The translations under genes were made by a program, and so were the position numbers. Positions 55,082 to 64,000 of a stretch of 64,000 bases of DNA are shown here, one piece after another; the first letter of the stretch is position 1; every line of letters starts with the position of its first letter. This DNA comes from Pseudopyrenochaeta lycopersici. Taxonomy: Eukaryota; Ascomycota; Dothideomycetes; Pleosporales; Pseudopyrenochaetaceae. Below the pieces are notes generated by a model. It did not search any database and had not been told where the DNA came from. It saw nothing but the letters and a program-made list of their open reading frames with translations. The stretch lies in the NCBI GenBank assembly GCA_003313425.1, contig NHZP01000010.1, positions 372,001 to 436,000 of the forward strand, read 5' to 3'.

Positions 55082-56252
55082 CTACGTCTTGAAGTCGGAG
55101 TACGGTACATACTTCTCCCCGCTCGCCTCAGAAACCCTATCCGCCGCTCGCTTGTATGCGTCCCTACCTTGCAATCTCCGCATGTATTCGTAAAGCTTTG
55201 GATAGCTCGTCTCGCTCAGTGGCACTCGTCGTGTCCCGGCTTCCAAGCCAAAGTGCAGCATGATATCTGCGCCTGTGATAGTCTGGCCACAGAAGAACTC
55301 ACCACTACTTGGAGACTTAACGAGATAGTCTTCAAGGAAGTCAAAGTGGTTCTTGAGTTCAGGGTCGACGAGATTTGTGTTGAGTTTGCCTGCGACGCTC
55401 CGTGTCACTGGCTTGATGAAGAACGGAACGGGTGCCTTCTCAATATCTGTAGTAACTTTAGCCTTTGCAAGACAGAAGAATGTTCAATTTACTTACTGCT
55501 AGCAACCAAAGCTAGAATCAGGTACGTAAACAAACTTCCTTCCGTGTAATCCATGAGGAACTGCGTTTTACTTAGCTTTTCAAGACTCATTGACCGATTG
55601 GCCGCCTGACAGAACAGACTGAGAAAGAGGATTTGCCTGTAGCTGCAGCAGAAAAGGAGCAATGCTTGCATGCCCACCAATGAGACATATGCACGCTATC
55701 CAATCGCAAGGGAGTGGCTGGACTATCCAATCGGATATTGTGTAGCAGGTTGGGGTTTAAACAAATCTTAAATGGTGGTTCTTACCTTGTACCTCATCCA
55801 CTCTTCCGTCTCCGCGCATAGCTGACCTTCTTTGCCCTCTGGATATTTCTTGGGAATCAAATGGGGACCGAAATGCTCGCACAGGTACTCGATGATTGTT
55901 TCGCTCTCAGCGATCACAGTCTCTTTTTCAGAGCCCGCAGGAGTGATGCTGATCATCGGAGATCTCCCGAGAGGATGCACTTGCTTCATCTCGGGTCCTG
56001 CGCGGAACTCAGCATTGCGCTTGTAGACCTTGATCTCATACTCGAGGTTCAGCTCTTCGAGCAGCCAGACAATTCGCTGTCCCCGAGATTTGGTAAGCCT
56101 ACAAAACGGTTAGTGCAAGACAGAAAGGCAGCCAAGCACTCGGTTGATGACTGATCCGGAATATAATGAGTCTGGGTATGCCAAAGACGTGGCTGTGTTG
56201 CGGTGGCTTACCAGTGGACAACAATCTTTGCCCCCTGTTGATTCGTTGACAT
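55082..56252 (-). CDS. Glutathione S-transferase
   Basis: Cytosolic or microsomal enzyme that conjugates glutathione to electrophiles. Four exons (56252-56212, 56098-55786, 55560-55497, 55446-55082) join in frame over introns of 113, 225 and 50 bp, giving 260 residues. The N-terminal thioredoxin-fold domain has VVHWLTKSRGQRIVWLLEEL, the cis-Pro loop HPLGRSPM and the glutathione-binding ESETIIEYL. The C-terminal helical domain has FLMDYTEGSLFTYLILALV, FFIKPVTRSVAGK and GADIMLHFGLEAG. The arrangement resembles yeast GTT1-type GSTs. The 64-nt third exon was placed by continuity with the family's helix (RYK-FLMDYTEGS). The second intron is unusually long for this window. Confidence 0.9.
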
Positions 56253-56928
56253 GGTGAGGTTGGAATGAAGGAAACTGACACGACTTCCTAGATAATGAAC
56301 AGAGTTAACAGGACACCGTTGTGAAATGGTCGAATTTAAAAGAATTCTTCACCGAGGCTCTTTCACATTTATCGGCGCACAACACAAGCTTGGTAGCCAC
56401 ACCATCGGCGGCTGATTCGTCGCTCGGAGAGACTCTCTGTTAGTGTCGGCAACACTGAGCTCCGAAGGAATGCATGAACACGAGATGTTTATAGCACACC
56501 AGCACCTTCCTGACGTGCACTGCGCAATAACAAATGTGAGGCGCATGCCCAAGTGATAATGCGTGTGAGATTCTGAGATCATATTACATGACTTGGCCTC
56601 TTTGATTTCAGTTTGTAGCAATAGAGAAGCCAAAGTCGGAAGAAGTCGTAATGGAAAATAATAAGTGAGAGATGAACTTGGAAGGTGATATTCGCCCCGC
56701 AAAATGCTTGGACTGCGGTAAGACTACCCTCAGTTGCAGCAATTCAAGTTGACCGCAACTAGAGTTTCTAGGTGCCTGAGGCGCCATGTATGGACAGCGC
56801 CAAGATTCTGTGTTTCCCGAAGTTGAGCCGGCTCCATCGCATCACAGCTCGACCTCACCAACGTTCAAGCTCCCGGAAGCCACCCTAAAAACCCCACATC
56901 TGTCAAACAGCCCTCCGAAGCCTTCAAG
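56253..56928. other. Divergent intergenic region
   Basis: 676 bp between the start codons of the GST gene (minus) and the complex I subunit gene (plus). It holds both promoters; no other feature recognised. A plus frame from 56786 runs into the complex I gene but has no support as coding. Confidence 0.55.
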
Positions 56929-57397
56929 ATGGCGGGTCACAATCATGGCAGTATGTGAATCTCCTCTACCTCTCCCCAATAGTGCGCAATGGCTAACAGA
57001 ACCGAAGTGCTCCACCAGGACCCGGCGATCGTGAAATGGAACAGTACGTCCATCCCTCTAGACTCTACACGTCACGCGAGATATCAGAAAGTAGATGCAG
57101 GGGATGGGGACACGATGAGGCACAGGGTGCTGGGAGATGAGAATATGGAGGACAGCGCGACTGACACAGGGCAGACATGACCACAAACCGACACAAATAC
57201 TTCCGCTGGACAAAGCGAACCGCTTGGATCTCGTTTGCATACGTTATCCTGGTGCCAGCTATGTTGGGCACGGCGGGATATATGACCGAGGTGAGTGGCA
57301 TGAATGTACGGCGAGGCCTGGGCAAATGCTAATTTAGCGGCAGGGCAAGTGGGAGCTGCGCGGCAAGAGGAGGGGTGATCTCCTCTCTGAGTACTAG
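56929..57397 (+). CDS. Mitochondrial complex I accessory subunit, NDUFB4-like (6.6 kDa type)
   Basis: Small membrane-arm subunit of NADH:ubiquinone oxidoreductase in the mitochondrial inner membrane. Four tiny exons (56929-56950, 57008-57043, 57175-57290, 57344-57397) give 75 residues. Pieces read MAGHNHG, then LHQDPAIVKWN, then NMTTNRHKYFRWTKRTAWISF with a single membrane span (AYVILVPAMLGTAGYM), and the C-terminus GKWELRGKRRGDLLSEY. That terminal block matches the fungal 6.6-kDa complex I subunit as I remember it. The first exon is only 22 nt, and the acceptor GAAG/TG was chosen because it alone keeps frame. The gene is too fragmented for ORF calling, but the protein blocks are distinctive. 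Confidence 0.8.
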
Positions 57398-57727
57398 AAT
57401 TTGGCACGGAAATGAGCGAGAGGGCCAAGGATAACGCAATAAGCAGTGTATATATGGAAAGGCATCTCGGATGACCAAGCATTTCATTTGTGCAATTCAC
57501 CGACAATTCAAGACAAAAATCAAAATCAAAGACCTCGTGTTTTCTATCATCTATGCAAGGCTAGGTCCTCTTTATCGGCGCGTCATGATATCTTTGCCTC
57601 AAGCAACCCTAGTGAACCACATCCTCAGCGCCATAGGGCGCTAGTTTCTCGACACATTATACTACGCCCGCAATACCCCAAGCCAACGGTTTGCCTCTTA
57701 CAGTGACACTTCATCAGCCTGAATTTG
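57398..57727. other. Intergenic between convergent genes
   Basis: 330 bp between the stops of the complex I subunit and the OGFr-domain gene; only 3' UTR sequence expected, nothing else seen. Confidence 0.6.
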
Positions 57728-58792
57728 CTACTCGTCACTATCCTCTTCCTCTCCATTCGCTACCAATTTACCCTTCCCCTCTTCTTGCTCAGCTTCCCAC
57801 TTCTTCAGCCACGCGCACCTATCATCGTCTGGCGCAATGTACAACGGCCGAGCCACAGCACGTTGCCAGTAGATCATACTTCGCTGGTTGATGTGGACAG
57901 CTGGATCATCGAAGACGCTCTTCAACGCTACAAAGAATGCATTACACTCGGTCTCCAAGCCTAGGACACGGAGGCAGCGCAGAATACGGGTTATGCGTAG
58001 ATGATTATGATCGAAATGAACGGCCCAGTTGCGAGATGCCTCACGCCAGTTAGGGCCACGAACGACTTTATATTCCATGGCCGAATCTTGCTGAGATTGT
58101 GGGTGGGATTCGAGCGTTTTATCAGCTGATGTTTGCATGGTAGAGGCTTCTGGGCTGTCTTTTGATGCGTCTGCCAATGTGTCTGTCGCACCGACGGAAC
58201 TATCGGAAGTGGCCTCCGTCTGAGCACCGCCCACTACCTTCGTATCCTGCGCTCCGTCTTTATTCTCATCTTCCTCAGACCTAATAGACACCGTGAAGCC
58301 GTAGAAGTTGAGCATGCGCTCAAAGCTCATCCGCAGCCCATCTCTCAGCTCGCTCCTTGCACGGAACGCAATAAGAACTTCTTCAGTAATGACAGGCGCC
58401 TCCCAGTTGAAGGGTGAGCCCTCAGGTAGTGGGAACAGCATCTGAATGTAATTATGGCTTCGCTCTAGTTTGCCGTCACTCCATGATAGGATTTGTTCCA
58501 GCGTCCTGTCTTGTGCATCCTTGGCTTGTTGAGGAGGAGTGTCCGGGTCATAGAAGCGAATAATAAGCGGAATGTTGGACCCAGAATTGGACGCCTCATA
58601 AGGTGACATGGTAGGGGACTTGAACCGCTTATTCGATGATGCCTGATGAGATAGAGTAGTCGTTGAATCCGCGACTTTATCTTCGGATTGAGTGTTCTGG
58701 GATGTCGACTCCTTGCGCTTGAGTGCCTGGAAGAAGTTGGCACGTGCTGCGCGTACTTTTTCCGTCTCTTGGGAGTCGATTTGTCTATCCAT
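57728..58792 (-). CDS. OGFr-domain protein
   Basis: Single exon, 354 residues, with the conserved domain of the opioid growth factor receptor family (OGFr_N). The domain begins at about residue 75 with IIRFYDPDTPPQ. It continues DRTLEQILSWSDGKLERSHNYIQMLFPLPEGSPFNWEAP and VLIAFRARSELRDGLRMSFERMLNFYGF. After a 75-residue Ser/Thr/Glu insert it resumes with the characteristic HFDHNHLRITRILRCLRVLGLE. The N-terminus is charged with NKRFKSP, a possible nuclear signal. Fungal members are uncharacterised; the animal opioid role should not be transferred. The ATG at 58792 is the first in frame and has a good context (ACT-ATGG). Confidence 0.9.
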   Translation of the reverse strand: MDRQIDSQETEKVRAARANFFQALKRKESTSQNTQSEDKVADSTTTLSHQASSNKRFKSPTMSPYEASNSGSNIPLIIRFYDPDTPPQQAKDAQDRTLEQILSWSDGKLERSHNYIQMLFPLPEGSPFNWEAPVITEEVLIAFRARSELRDGLRMSFERMLNFYGFTVSIRSEEDENKDGAQDTKVVGGAQTEATSDSSVGATDTLADASKDSPEASTMQTSADKTLESHPQSQQDSAMEYKVVRGPNWREASRNWAVHFDHNHLRITRILRCLRVLGLETECNAFFVALKSVFDDPAVHINQRSMIYWQRAVARPLYIAPDDDRCAWLKKWEAEQEEGKGKLVANGEEEDSDE

Positions 58793-59588
58793 AGTTGTAG
58801 TCAGTTAATGAGTGAGAGAGTGTTAAGTATCTCGAATCTGTTAGAGGTGGTCGTGACTGCGAGATCGCGGTAGTACGCGGTGAGGCAGCTGAAGACTAGG
58901 CAACGGTTAGGCTAAGCCTTACCTGGGATATGAAGAGACAGTAAACCTTCTCCGCGTTATGCTCTTCGTAAGAATTAGTCTACGCATCTATCCCAATATG
59001 TTCTCAAATGGTAGAAGAGGCACCAATCATGAGCAAACGGACGATGGGAGTGACGCTGTCCAGCCACGCCTTTCCTAACTAAGACTAGTCTTCCCATGCT
59101 TTCCCCTCGTGCTTGAGCGCAAGGCGTAGATCTTGCCTGGTTCCATGTGACCCTGCATTTACATCGTCCATGCAGTAAAATTTTGGTACTTCTCATTTTC
59201 TTGTCTAGTCTGAATCCCAGACCATGAACTTCGGCTTCCCATGCCGAACTTTGCACACGCGGGCTGACGTCAACGGCGCATATTGTTGAATCCGGCGAAT
59301 CCAAGCGTGTCCAGACCGTCGCAACACCACCCCACGTCCCACTATCTATGGATGTTCACTCAAGGAAAGTTGGTAGGACAAACCTGCTCGTTCAACTTCC
59401 CACACAGGGGTCTTTTACGCTATAATTATGATATAAATATGATCTGTGGTACTGAGATTGTTTTTGATCGCGCAAACACTTCGCTAAACTTGTTAATAAC
59501 TTGTTTATTTGCTTGATTACTTCCACCGTACCCTTTACTTGTCGGCTTGAATCATAGATTTACATAGCAGGATTACGCTCATTGAACA
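58793..59588. other. Divergent intergenic region
   Basis: 796 bp between the OGFr-domain gene and the alpha-amylase, containing both promoters. AT-rich before 59580. Short frames at 58975-59304 (minus) and 59283-59516 (plus) are unrecognised. Confidence 0.55.
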
Positions 59589-61171
59589 ATGGGTGAAGAA
59601 GGTAAGATCCAGCTTTCTCTGTCACACATACTGTGCTAACAATTTAAACAGAACAAAAGCCTACGCCTGAGAACAACACTCTGTTCCAAGGTTTCGAATG
59701 GAACGTCCCAGACGACAGCAAGCACTGGAAACGGCTTGCTGTTGAGCTGCCCAAGCTAAAAGCACTTGGTATCAACAATGTCTGGCTGCCTCCCGGTTGC
59801 AAGGCCGCCAACCCCAAGGGTGTCGGGTACGATATCTACGACCTATACGACCTCGGCGAATTCGACCAGAAGGGCGCGCGAGGAACAAAGTGGGGTACAA
59901 AGGAGGAACTTTTAGAGCTAGCCAAGGTCGCCAAAGAGCATGGCGTGGGTTTATACTGGGACGCAGTGCTCAATCATAAGGCAGGCGCCGACAGGACTGA
60001 GAAATGCCGTGTCATAGAAGTTGACCAAAATGATCGCACAAAGGAGGTATCGGAGGCGTATGAAATTGAGGGATGGCTAGGGTTCGACTTTCCCGGCCGT
60101 GGCGACAAGTACTCGTCTCAAAAGTACCATTGGGAACACTTCAGCGGCACGGACTACAATCAAGCCAATGAGAAGAAGGCCATCTACAAGATTCTCGGCG
60201 ATAACAAAGGATGGTCTCAGTCTGTGGACGACGAGTCAGGAAATGCAGACTATATGATGTTTGCTGACATAGATTACTCACATCCTGAAGTTCAGGCTGA
60301 TGTCAAGAACTGGGGCGTTTGGATCACAAAGGAGTTGGGATTGAAGGGTTTCCGTCTCGACGCCGTTCAACATTTCAGTGAACGCTTCACAAATGAGTGG
60401 ATTGATAATCTGCGCGACCAATGCGGACACGACATCTTTGTTGTCGGTGAATTCTGGAGCGGAGATGTGAAGGAGATGAGTGACTGGCTGGACCAGATGC
60501 ACCACAGATTTTCTCTCTACGACTCCCCTTTACTCAACAACTTCGGTTCAATCTCCACAACTGAAGAAGGCGACCTACGAAAAGTTTTTGACAATACACT
60601 GGTCCAGTTGCGTGACGTCAATGCGGTCACTGTCGTAACGAACCACGACACACAACCCGGCCAGGTCATGGAAACCAAGATTGAGGGTTTCTTCAAACCT
60701 CTCGCGTACGCACTCATTCTTCTCAGAAAAGAAGGATATCCTTGCCCCTTCTATGGCGATCTTTACGGCCTCGAAGAGCCACACAAGACGCCCGCGTCCT
60801 GCGGCGGTAAACTTGCCGACCTGATCCTCGCACGTAAACTCTTCGCGTACGGGGACCAGGAGGATTACTGGGATGACCCGAACCTAATTGGCTTTGTGCG
60901 TCGCGGAACTTGGGACAGGAAAGCGGGGCTTGCGTGTGTGATGAGCAACAAGGGTCCTGGGGAGATCAAAATGGCCGTTGGCGAGATGCACGCTGGTGAG
61001 AAATGGACTGACATTCTTGGGTGGGAACAGGGTGAGGTGGAGATTGACAGCGAAGGATTTGGTCTGTTCAAGTGTCCTGGAACTAGCGTGGCTGTCTGGG
61101 TACGCAGCGATGCTGAGGGACGAGACCAATTCCCGACCAACTTCGACGCAGATATTTACAACAAGGCATAG
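59589..61171 (+). CDS. Intracellular alpha-amylase, GH13 bacterial type
   Basis: Two exons, a 13-nt first exon (59589-59601) and 59652-61171, joined by a 50-bp phase-1 intron, give 510 residues. No signal peptide is present, which fits the cytosolic GH13_5 enzymes that fungi use on intracellular alpha-glucans, including cell-wall alpha-1,3-glucan synthesis in some species. Catalytic residues are visible: nucleophile Asp at about 241 in GFRLDAVQHF, acid/base Glu at about 271 in FVVGEFWSG, and transition-state Asp at about 337 in VVTNHDTQ. N-terminal GFEWNVPDDSKHWKRL and VGYDIYDLYDLGEF, with VLNHKAGAD, are typical of the liquefying-amylase group. Catalytically intact. The neighbour OGFr gene is divergent and unrelated. 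Confidence 0.93.
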
Positions 61172-62005
61172 GAGAGATGAATACTGTAGTTAATTTGATA
61201 ATAACCACCTGCACAAAAACGCTTCGCATCCTAGATAGAGAGGCGCGTATTTCTAATACCCATAAACTGCAGATTTTCTATATATTTTCCCTATGCTAAG
61301 CGTATAATTAATGCTAGATAGTAAGTTTAGATGATATCTGCCTTAAGCAGCTAAGCTTAAAGAATAGTGGTTGCTCAAGCAGATACACGATACAGCAACT
61401 TGGAGAAGACGACGGTAGCAGCATCTCAAAGGGGAAGAGATGAGTAGCAAGCAACTTAGCAGCTTGAGCAGCCGCGCGAAGTAGGAGCTTTGAACGGGCC
61501 CATGAGGCAGTAGCTTGAAGCAGAGGAGGAGAATATAAGCTATTGCTTAAGCACACTATCGAGTGTTCATTCGCAGCACTGTCACTTCAGGATACGCCGA
61601 AACCCCACTGGAAGGCCACATGAGGGCCTACTGCAATTTTACTATTCTCAAAATGTGGTCTGGATCTTTTTGCTGCACAAGATACGATGCTTTACAGCTA
61701 TTCATTTAGTATTGATGATAGAAATACCTTCCATAAGATTCCTTCAGTCTTCCCATAACACTACATCAGCCTATAGAAGTGGTAACCCATAAAAATACCT
61801 GGTAGTGGCTTAAGCTACACTCTTCCATGTCTGCTCAAGTTGTTACCGGTAAGCTGGCCACTGCTGATCTTCCCTGCTTTGAGCCACTACTACTCCCCTC
61901 TTCTTCAAGGTTCTGCAATGTAAAGTTTCTTCAAGCTACCACTGCTCTTTAAACTTAGCTGCTTAAAATGTAACATCTTCTGTATGAGCGACAGTTCTGG
62001 TAAAC
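61172..62005. other. Non-coding flank of a transposon-like relic
   Basis: No gene. The palindrome CTTAAG occurs three times here (61342, 61546, 61809) and again at 62303 inside the relic. The stretch 61860-61960 is rich in CTTCAAG/CTACTGCT words that resemble the 55-bp repeats found at 62764-63003. Confidence 0.5.
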
Positions 62006-62620
62006 ATGGATCTGCATATTGCTCCCAAAAGACCACATCCAGCCACTGGCCAAAGCCTCATTGCCGCTGAGAAATGGAGCGCTCGTTTCAAAAACGCCCA
62101 AGCCACGCTCAGCCCAGAACAGCTTGCTCAATGGGACCAGCAAATCGGACAGCGTCCAAAGCGCCAGTAGTGCACACATCAGCCTACGAACTACAGATGG
62201 CTAGGCGGTGTATTGTAGAGATTATGAAGGATATCTACCCCTGCTATTGAGATTGGTGCATCCTACTTCACGCCAGGCGCTAAAGTTCCTGAGCTTGTGC
62301 TGCTTAAGTAGTATAGCAGCTACCTGGTCCGCTCACGCGTTGGCCACACCAAGGATAAGCTGCGTATCAATTCTGTTCAACACTACATGGGGATGATTAT
62401 CTCTATTATGCAGCGAACCTGTCAGCACCCTGTCAATACACTCACGCCTATCTGTGCGGAAATTCGCAACTTCATTCGCAAGGACCTTGTTGAAAGGAGA
62501 GCATCAGCACGTCAAGCCGCCTCTAGCTTCTACTGGTCGTTGTGTTTGTCTTCAGCATCGTTACATTACGCTGGCAGATTCCGAATCGACCACAGCGATA
62601 GTAACATAGCGTTTTAAAAT
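62006..62620 (+). pseudogene. Relic of a DUF3435-type (crypton/Starship-captain-like) tyrosine recombinase
   Basis: Two pieces are readable. At 62006-62170 an ATG-started 54-codon frame reads KWSARFKNAQATLSPEQLAQW. From about 62245 a second frame reads IEIGASYFTPGAKVPELVLLK, a stop, then YLVRSRVGHTKDKLRINSVQHY and TPICAEIRNFIRKDLVERRAS before it ends. The order and wording match my memory of the N-terminal, DNA-contacting part of fungal DUF3435 recombinases (the FluG-like text found in Starship captains and crypton relatives). The catalytic Arg-His-Arg-Tyr region is absent. An internal stop and truncation make it dead. No target-site duplication or cargo boundary was found. Confidence 0.55.
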
Positions 62621-62763
62621 CATAATTTTGAGATGTCCTCCGCTTGATGGCGACCTATAGCCATGCTGTATGCCATGCGTTTTAAGAGGCTTCATCCGCT
62701 TCCTCATAGGAGTGGTACATAAGGTCTAGAGGAGATGCAATATCTTCCACATTGGGACGTGGT

Positions 62764-63003
62764 TACTGTTGTCGTCCTTCAAGCTACTGTCACTGCTATC
62801 TCTTCTCTAAGTGACTTCTACTGTTGTCGTCTTCAAGTTGCTGCTAGTACTGTTGTTTTCTTTAAACTGCTGCTACTGTCGCCGCCCTTCAACCTACAGT
62901 CATTGTCATCCCTTTCTCAAGTTACTACTATTGTTGTCGTCTTTAAGCCGGTACACCACTCCTCGTCTTCCAGTTGCTGCTATTGTCTTCTTCAAACTGC
63001 TTG
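62764..63003 (+). repeat. 55-bp-period degenerate minisatellite
   Basis: Units beginning TACTGTTGTCGTC start at 62764, 62819, 62874, 62929 and about 62981, so the period is 55 bp for four steps with heavy base divergence. Each unit looks like two related halves of about 27 bp. The strand is pyrimidine-rich, which leaves two overlapping plus frames open (62735-63034, 62811-63023). These should not be annotated as protein. Confidence 0.8.
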
Positions 63004-63317
63004 CACTTTTGCAATGGAATTGAGGAATCACTAATAGTAGGATGTGAGATATAATCGACATTATGAGCTCCGTCTATTGTGCAGCTAACTTCCCTCTCGA
63101 TCGTACTGTTACATATCTTGCACTCTACCAGGTGAGAAGCGCGAAAACATCTAAGTCAAGGCTGCCAACTAAACGCAAACACATGAATAGTAACTCGAAA
63201 AGATATATTGACCCAAAACCATGTCAGCCATATGCAAAAGAGACAGACTTTTCCGTTGGGATTACAGTCATGGCTGTCCTGGTATCATCACCATCTCGAC
63301 ATCGCCCTCGGCCACAC

Positions 63318-64000
63318 TTAGTTGGTCTTCGCAATTTCTACACCACCTGTGGCTCCTAAGGCCTTCTTGATATCGCCATAGATGGCGAATTGACCAGCGG
63401 TCAAGGTACCAACCATGAACAGACGAGCGCCGATACCGCCATAAGAACCGCGAAGACCAAGTTCCTTGGCAATCTTGATCAAGCGGCTGGTGGTTCCCTC
63501 TCCGGGCAGGCCCTTGGTCTTGTTGATCTTTGAAAGCATAGTGTCGGCAGGCTGGGAGACAATGGCGGCGGCGAAACCAGCAACGAGACCGGAGCTGAGA
63601 TTGTAGACGGTTTGCATGCCATCGCTAGTCTTTGACTTGTCGACGACGTTGTAGATGGCCTCGTTGACCTTCTCGAAGACGACGAACTTGGCCATGGTGT
63701 ATGGAACCCTTATCGCTTGTTAGCCATGACCAGAGAGATTTGAAAAATTTTGGGGGGACATACTGCTTGAACAGGATGGGGCCGAATCCAGAGTAGAAAG
63801 CACCGACACCCTCATTCTTCAAGATCTTGCCGAAGCCACCAACAAGGCCATTGGCGAAGGTGGGCTCGGAAACGAGACGGATACGGGTGGCCTCGAGCGG
63901 GCAGAGGGCGATATCAGCGAAGAACTCAGCGAGCGCAGAGGAGGCGAGGTAGACAGCAGTGCGGTTGTTGCTGGCGGTCTCGTAGCCGACCAGGTTGATG
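63318..64000 (-). CDS. MIR1: Mitochondrial phosphate carrier, N-terminus outside window
   Basis: Inner-membrane carrier importing phosphate with a proton for ATP synthesis. Two exon parts are present, 64000-63764 (start outside the window) and 63708-63318, across a 55-bp phase-2 intron. The mitochondrial carrier pattern is clear: [35 protein letters not shown] in the second repeat and [20 protein letters not shown] in the third, both with the PxD/ExxxxK/R signature. The C-terminal [24 protein letters not shown] is the phosphate-carrier hallmark. MIR1 rather than PIC2 is favoured by that C-terminal wording but is not certain. Confidence 0.93.

Noticed and set aside
62735..63034. Two overlapping plus frames rich in Leu/Ser/Cys
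   Set aside because: They arise from the 55-bp pyrimidine-rich repeat; no start context or conserved sequence.
1..64000. tRNA, rRNA and other structured RNA genes
   Set aside because: Reading for TPsiC-box-like GGTTCRA words and clover-leaf arms found no convincing candidate; a covariance-model scan was not possible here.

Overview
The window is a filamentous ascomycete (Pezizomycotina) chromosome segment. Most introns are 46-63 bp (a few 84-94 bp), with GT-AG ends apart from one GC-AG. The gene families are typical of that group: Zn2Cys6 regulator, D-arabinono-lactone oxidase, Pex22-like peroxin, FMP42-type transporter, and a GH13 intracellular alpha-amylase of bacterial type. Dothideomycetes/Pleosporales is my best guess from the overall look of the proteins; this is an impression and was not tested. 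Exon coordinates were worked out by hand from splice signals and protein continuity.

Layout. 0-9 kb is gene-dense housekeeping: a PARP cut by the left edge, an F-box protein with a poly-Asp tail, and a divergent pair of a Pex22-like peroxin and eIF2B-gamma. 9-15 kb is decayed: an alpha/beta-hydrolase pseudogene with several frame changes, a Cys-rich GPI-type surface protein, a cytochrome P450 relic with a large internal deletion, and a possible tiny secreted peptide. 15-24.7 kb has islands of genes (ALO1, isochorismatase-like hydrolase, RING protein, a secreted protein) in long empty stretches. 24.7-35 kb is gene-poor, with a four-exon Zn2Cys6 regulator and a GPI-type secreted protein. At 35.2-37 kb sit two neighbouring genes of an unrecognised family that share a Cys signature; one carries a recent 18-bp minisatellite expansion that encodes a hexapeptide repeat.

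37-61 kb is again dense and mostly conserved: carotenoid-oxygenase family enzyme, coiled-coil membrane-associated protein, ribosomal protein uS7 (with a GC-AG intron), a large coiled-coil protein, a MYND-like zinc-finger protein, an MFS transporter, a two-BTB protein, a glutathione S-transferase, a 75-residue complex I subunit, an OGFr-domain protein and the alpha-amylase. 61-63 kb holds a relic resembling the fungal DUF3435 tyrosine recombinases, flanked by CT-rich DNA that forms a 55-bp degenerate tandem repeat on the right. The window ends inside a mitochondrial phosphate carrier gene.

No operon-like or obvious metabolic-cluster organisation is visible; genes act in unrelated processes. 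The most novel material is the 35-37 kb paralog pair and the decayed accessory islands.
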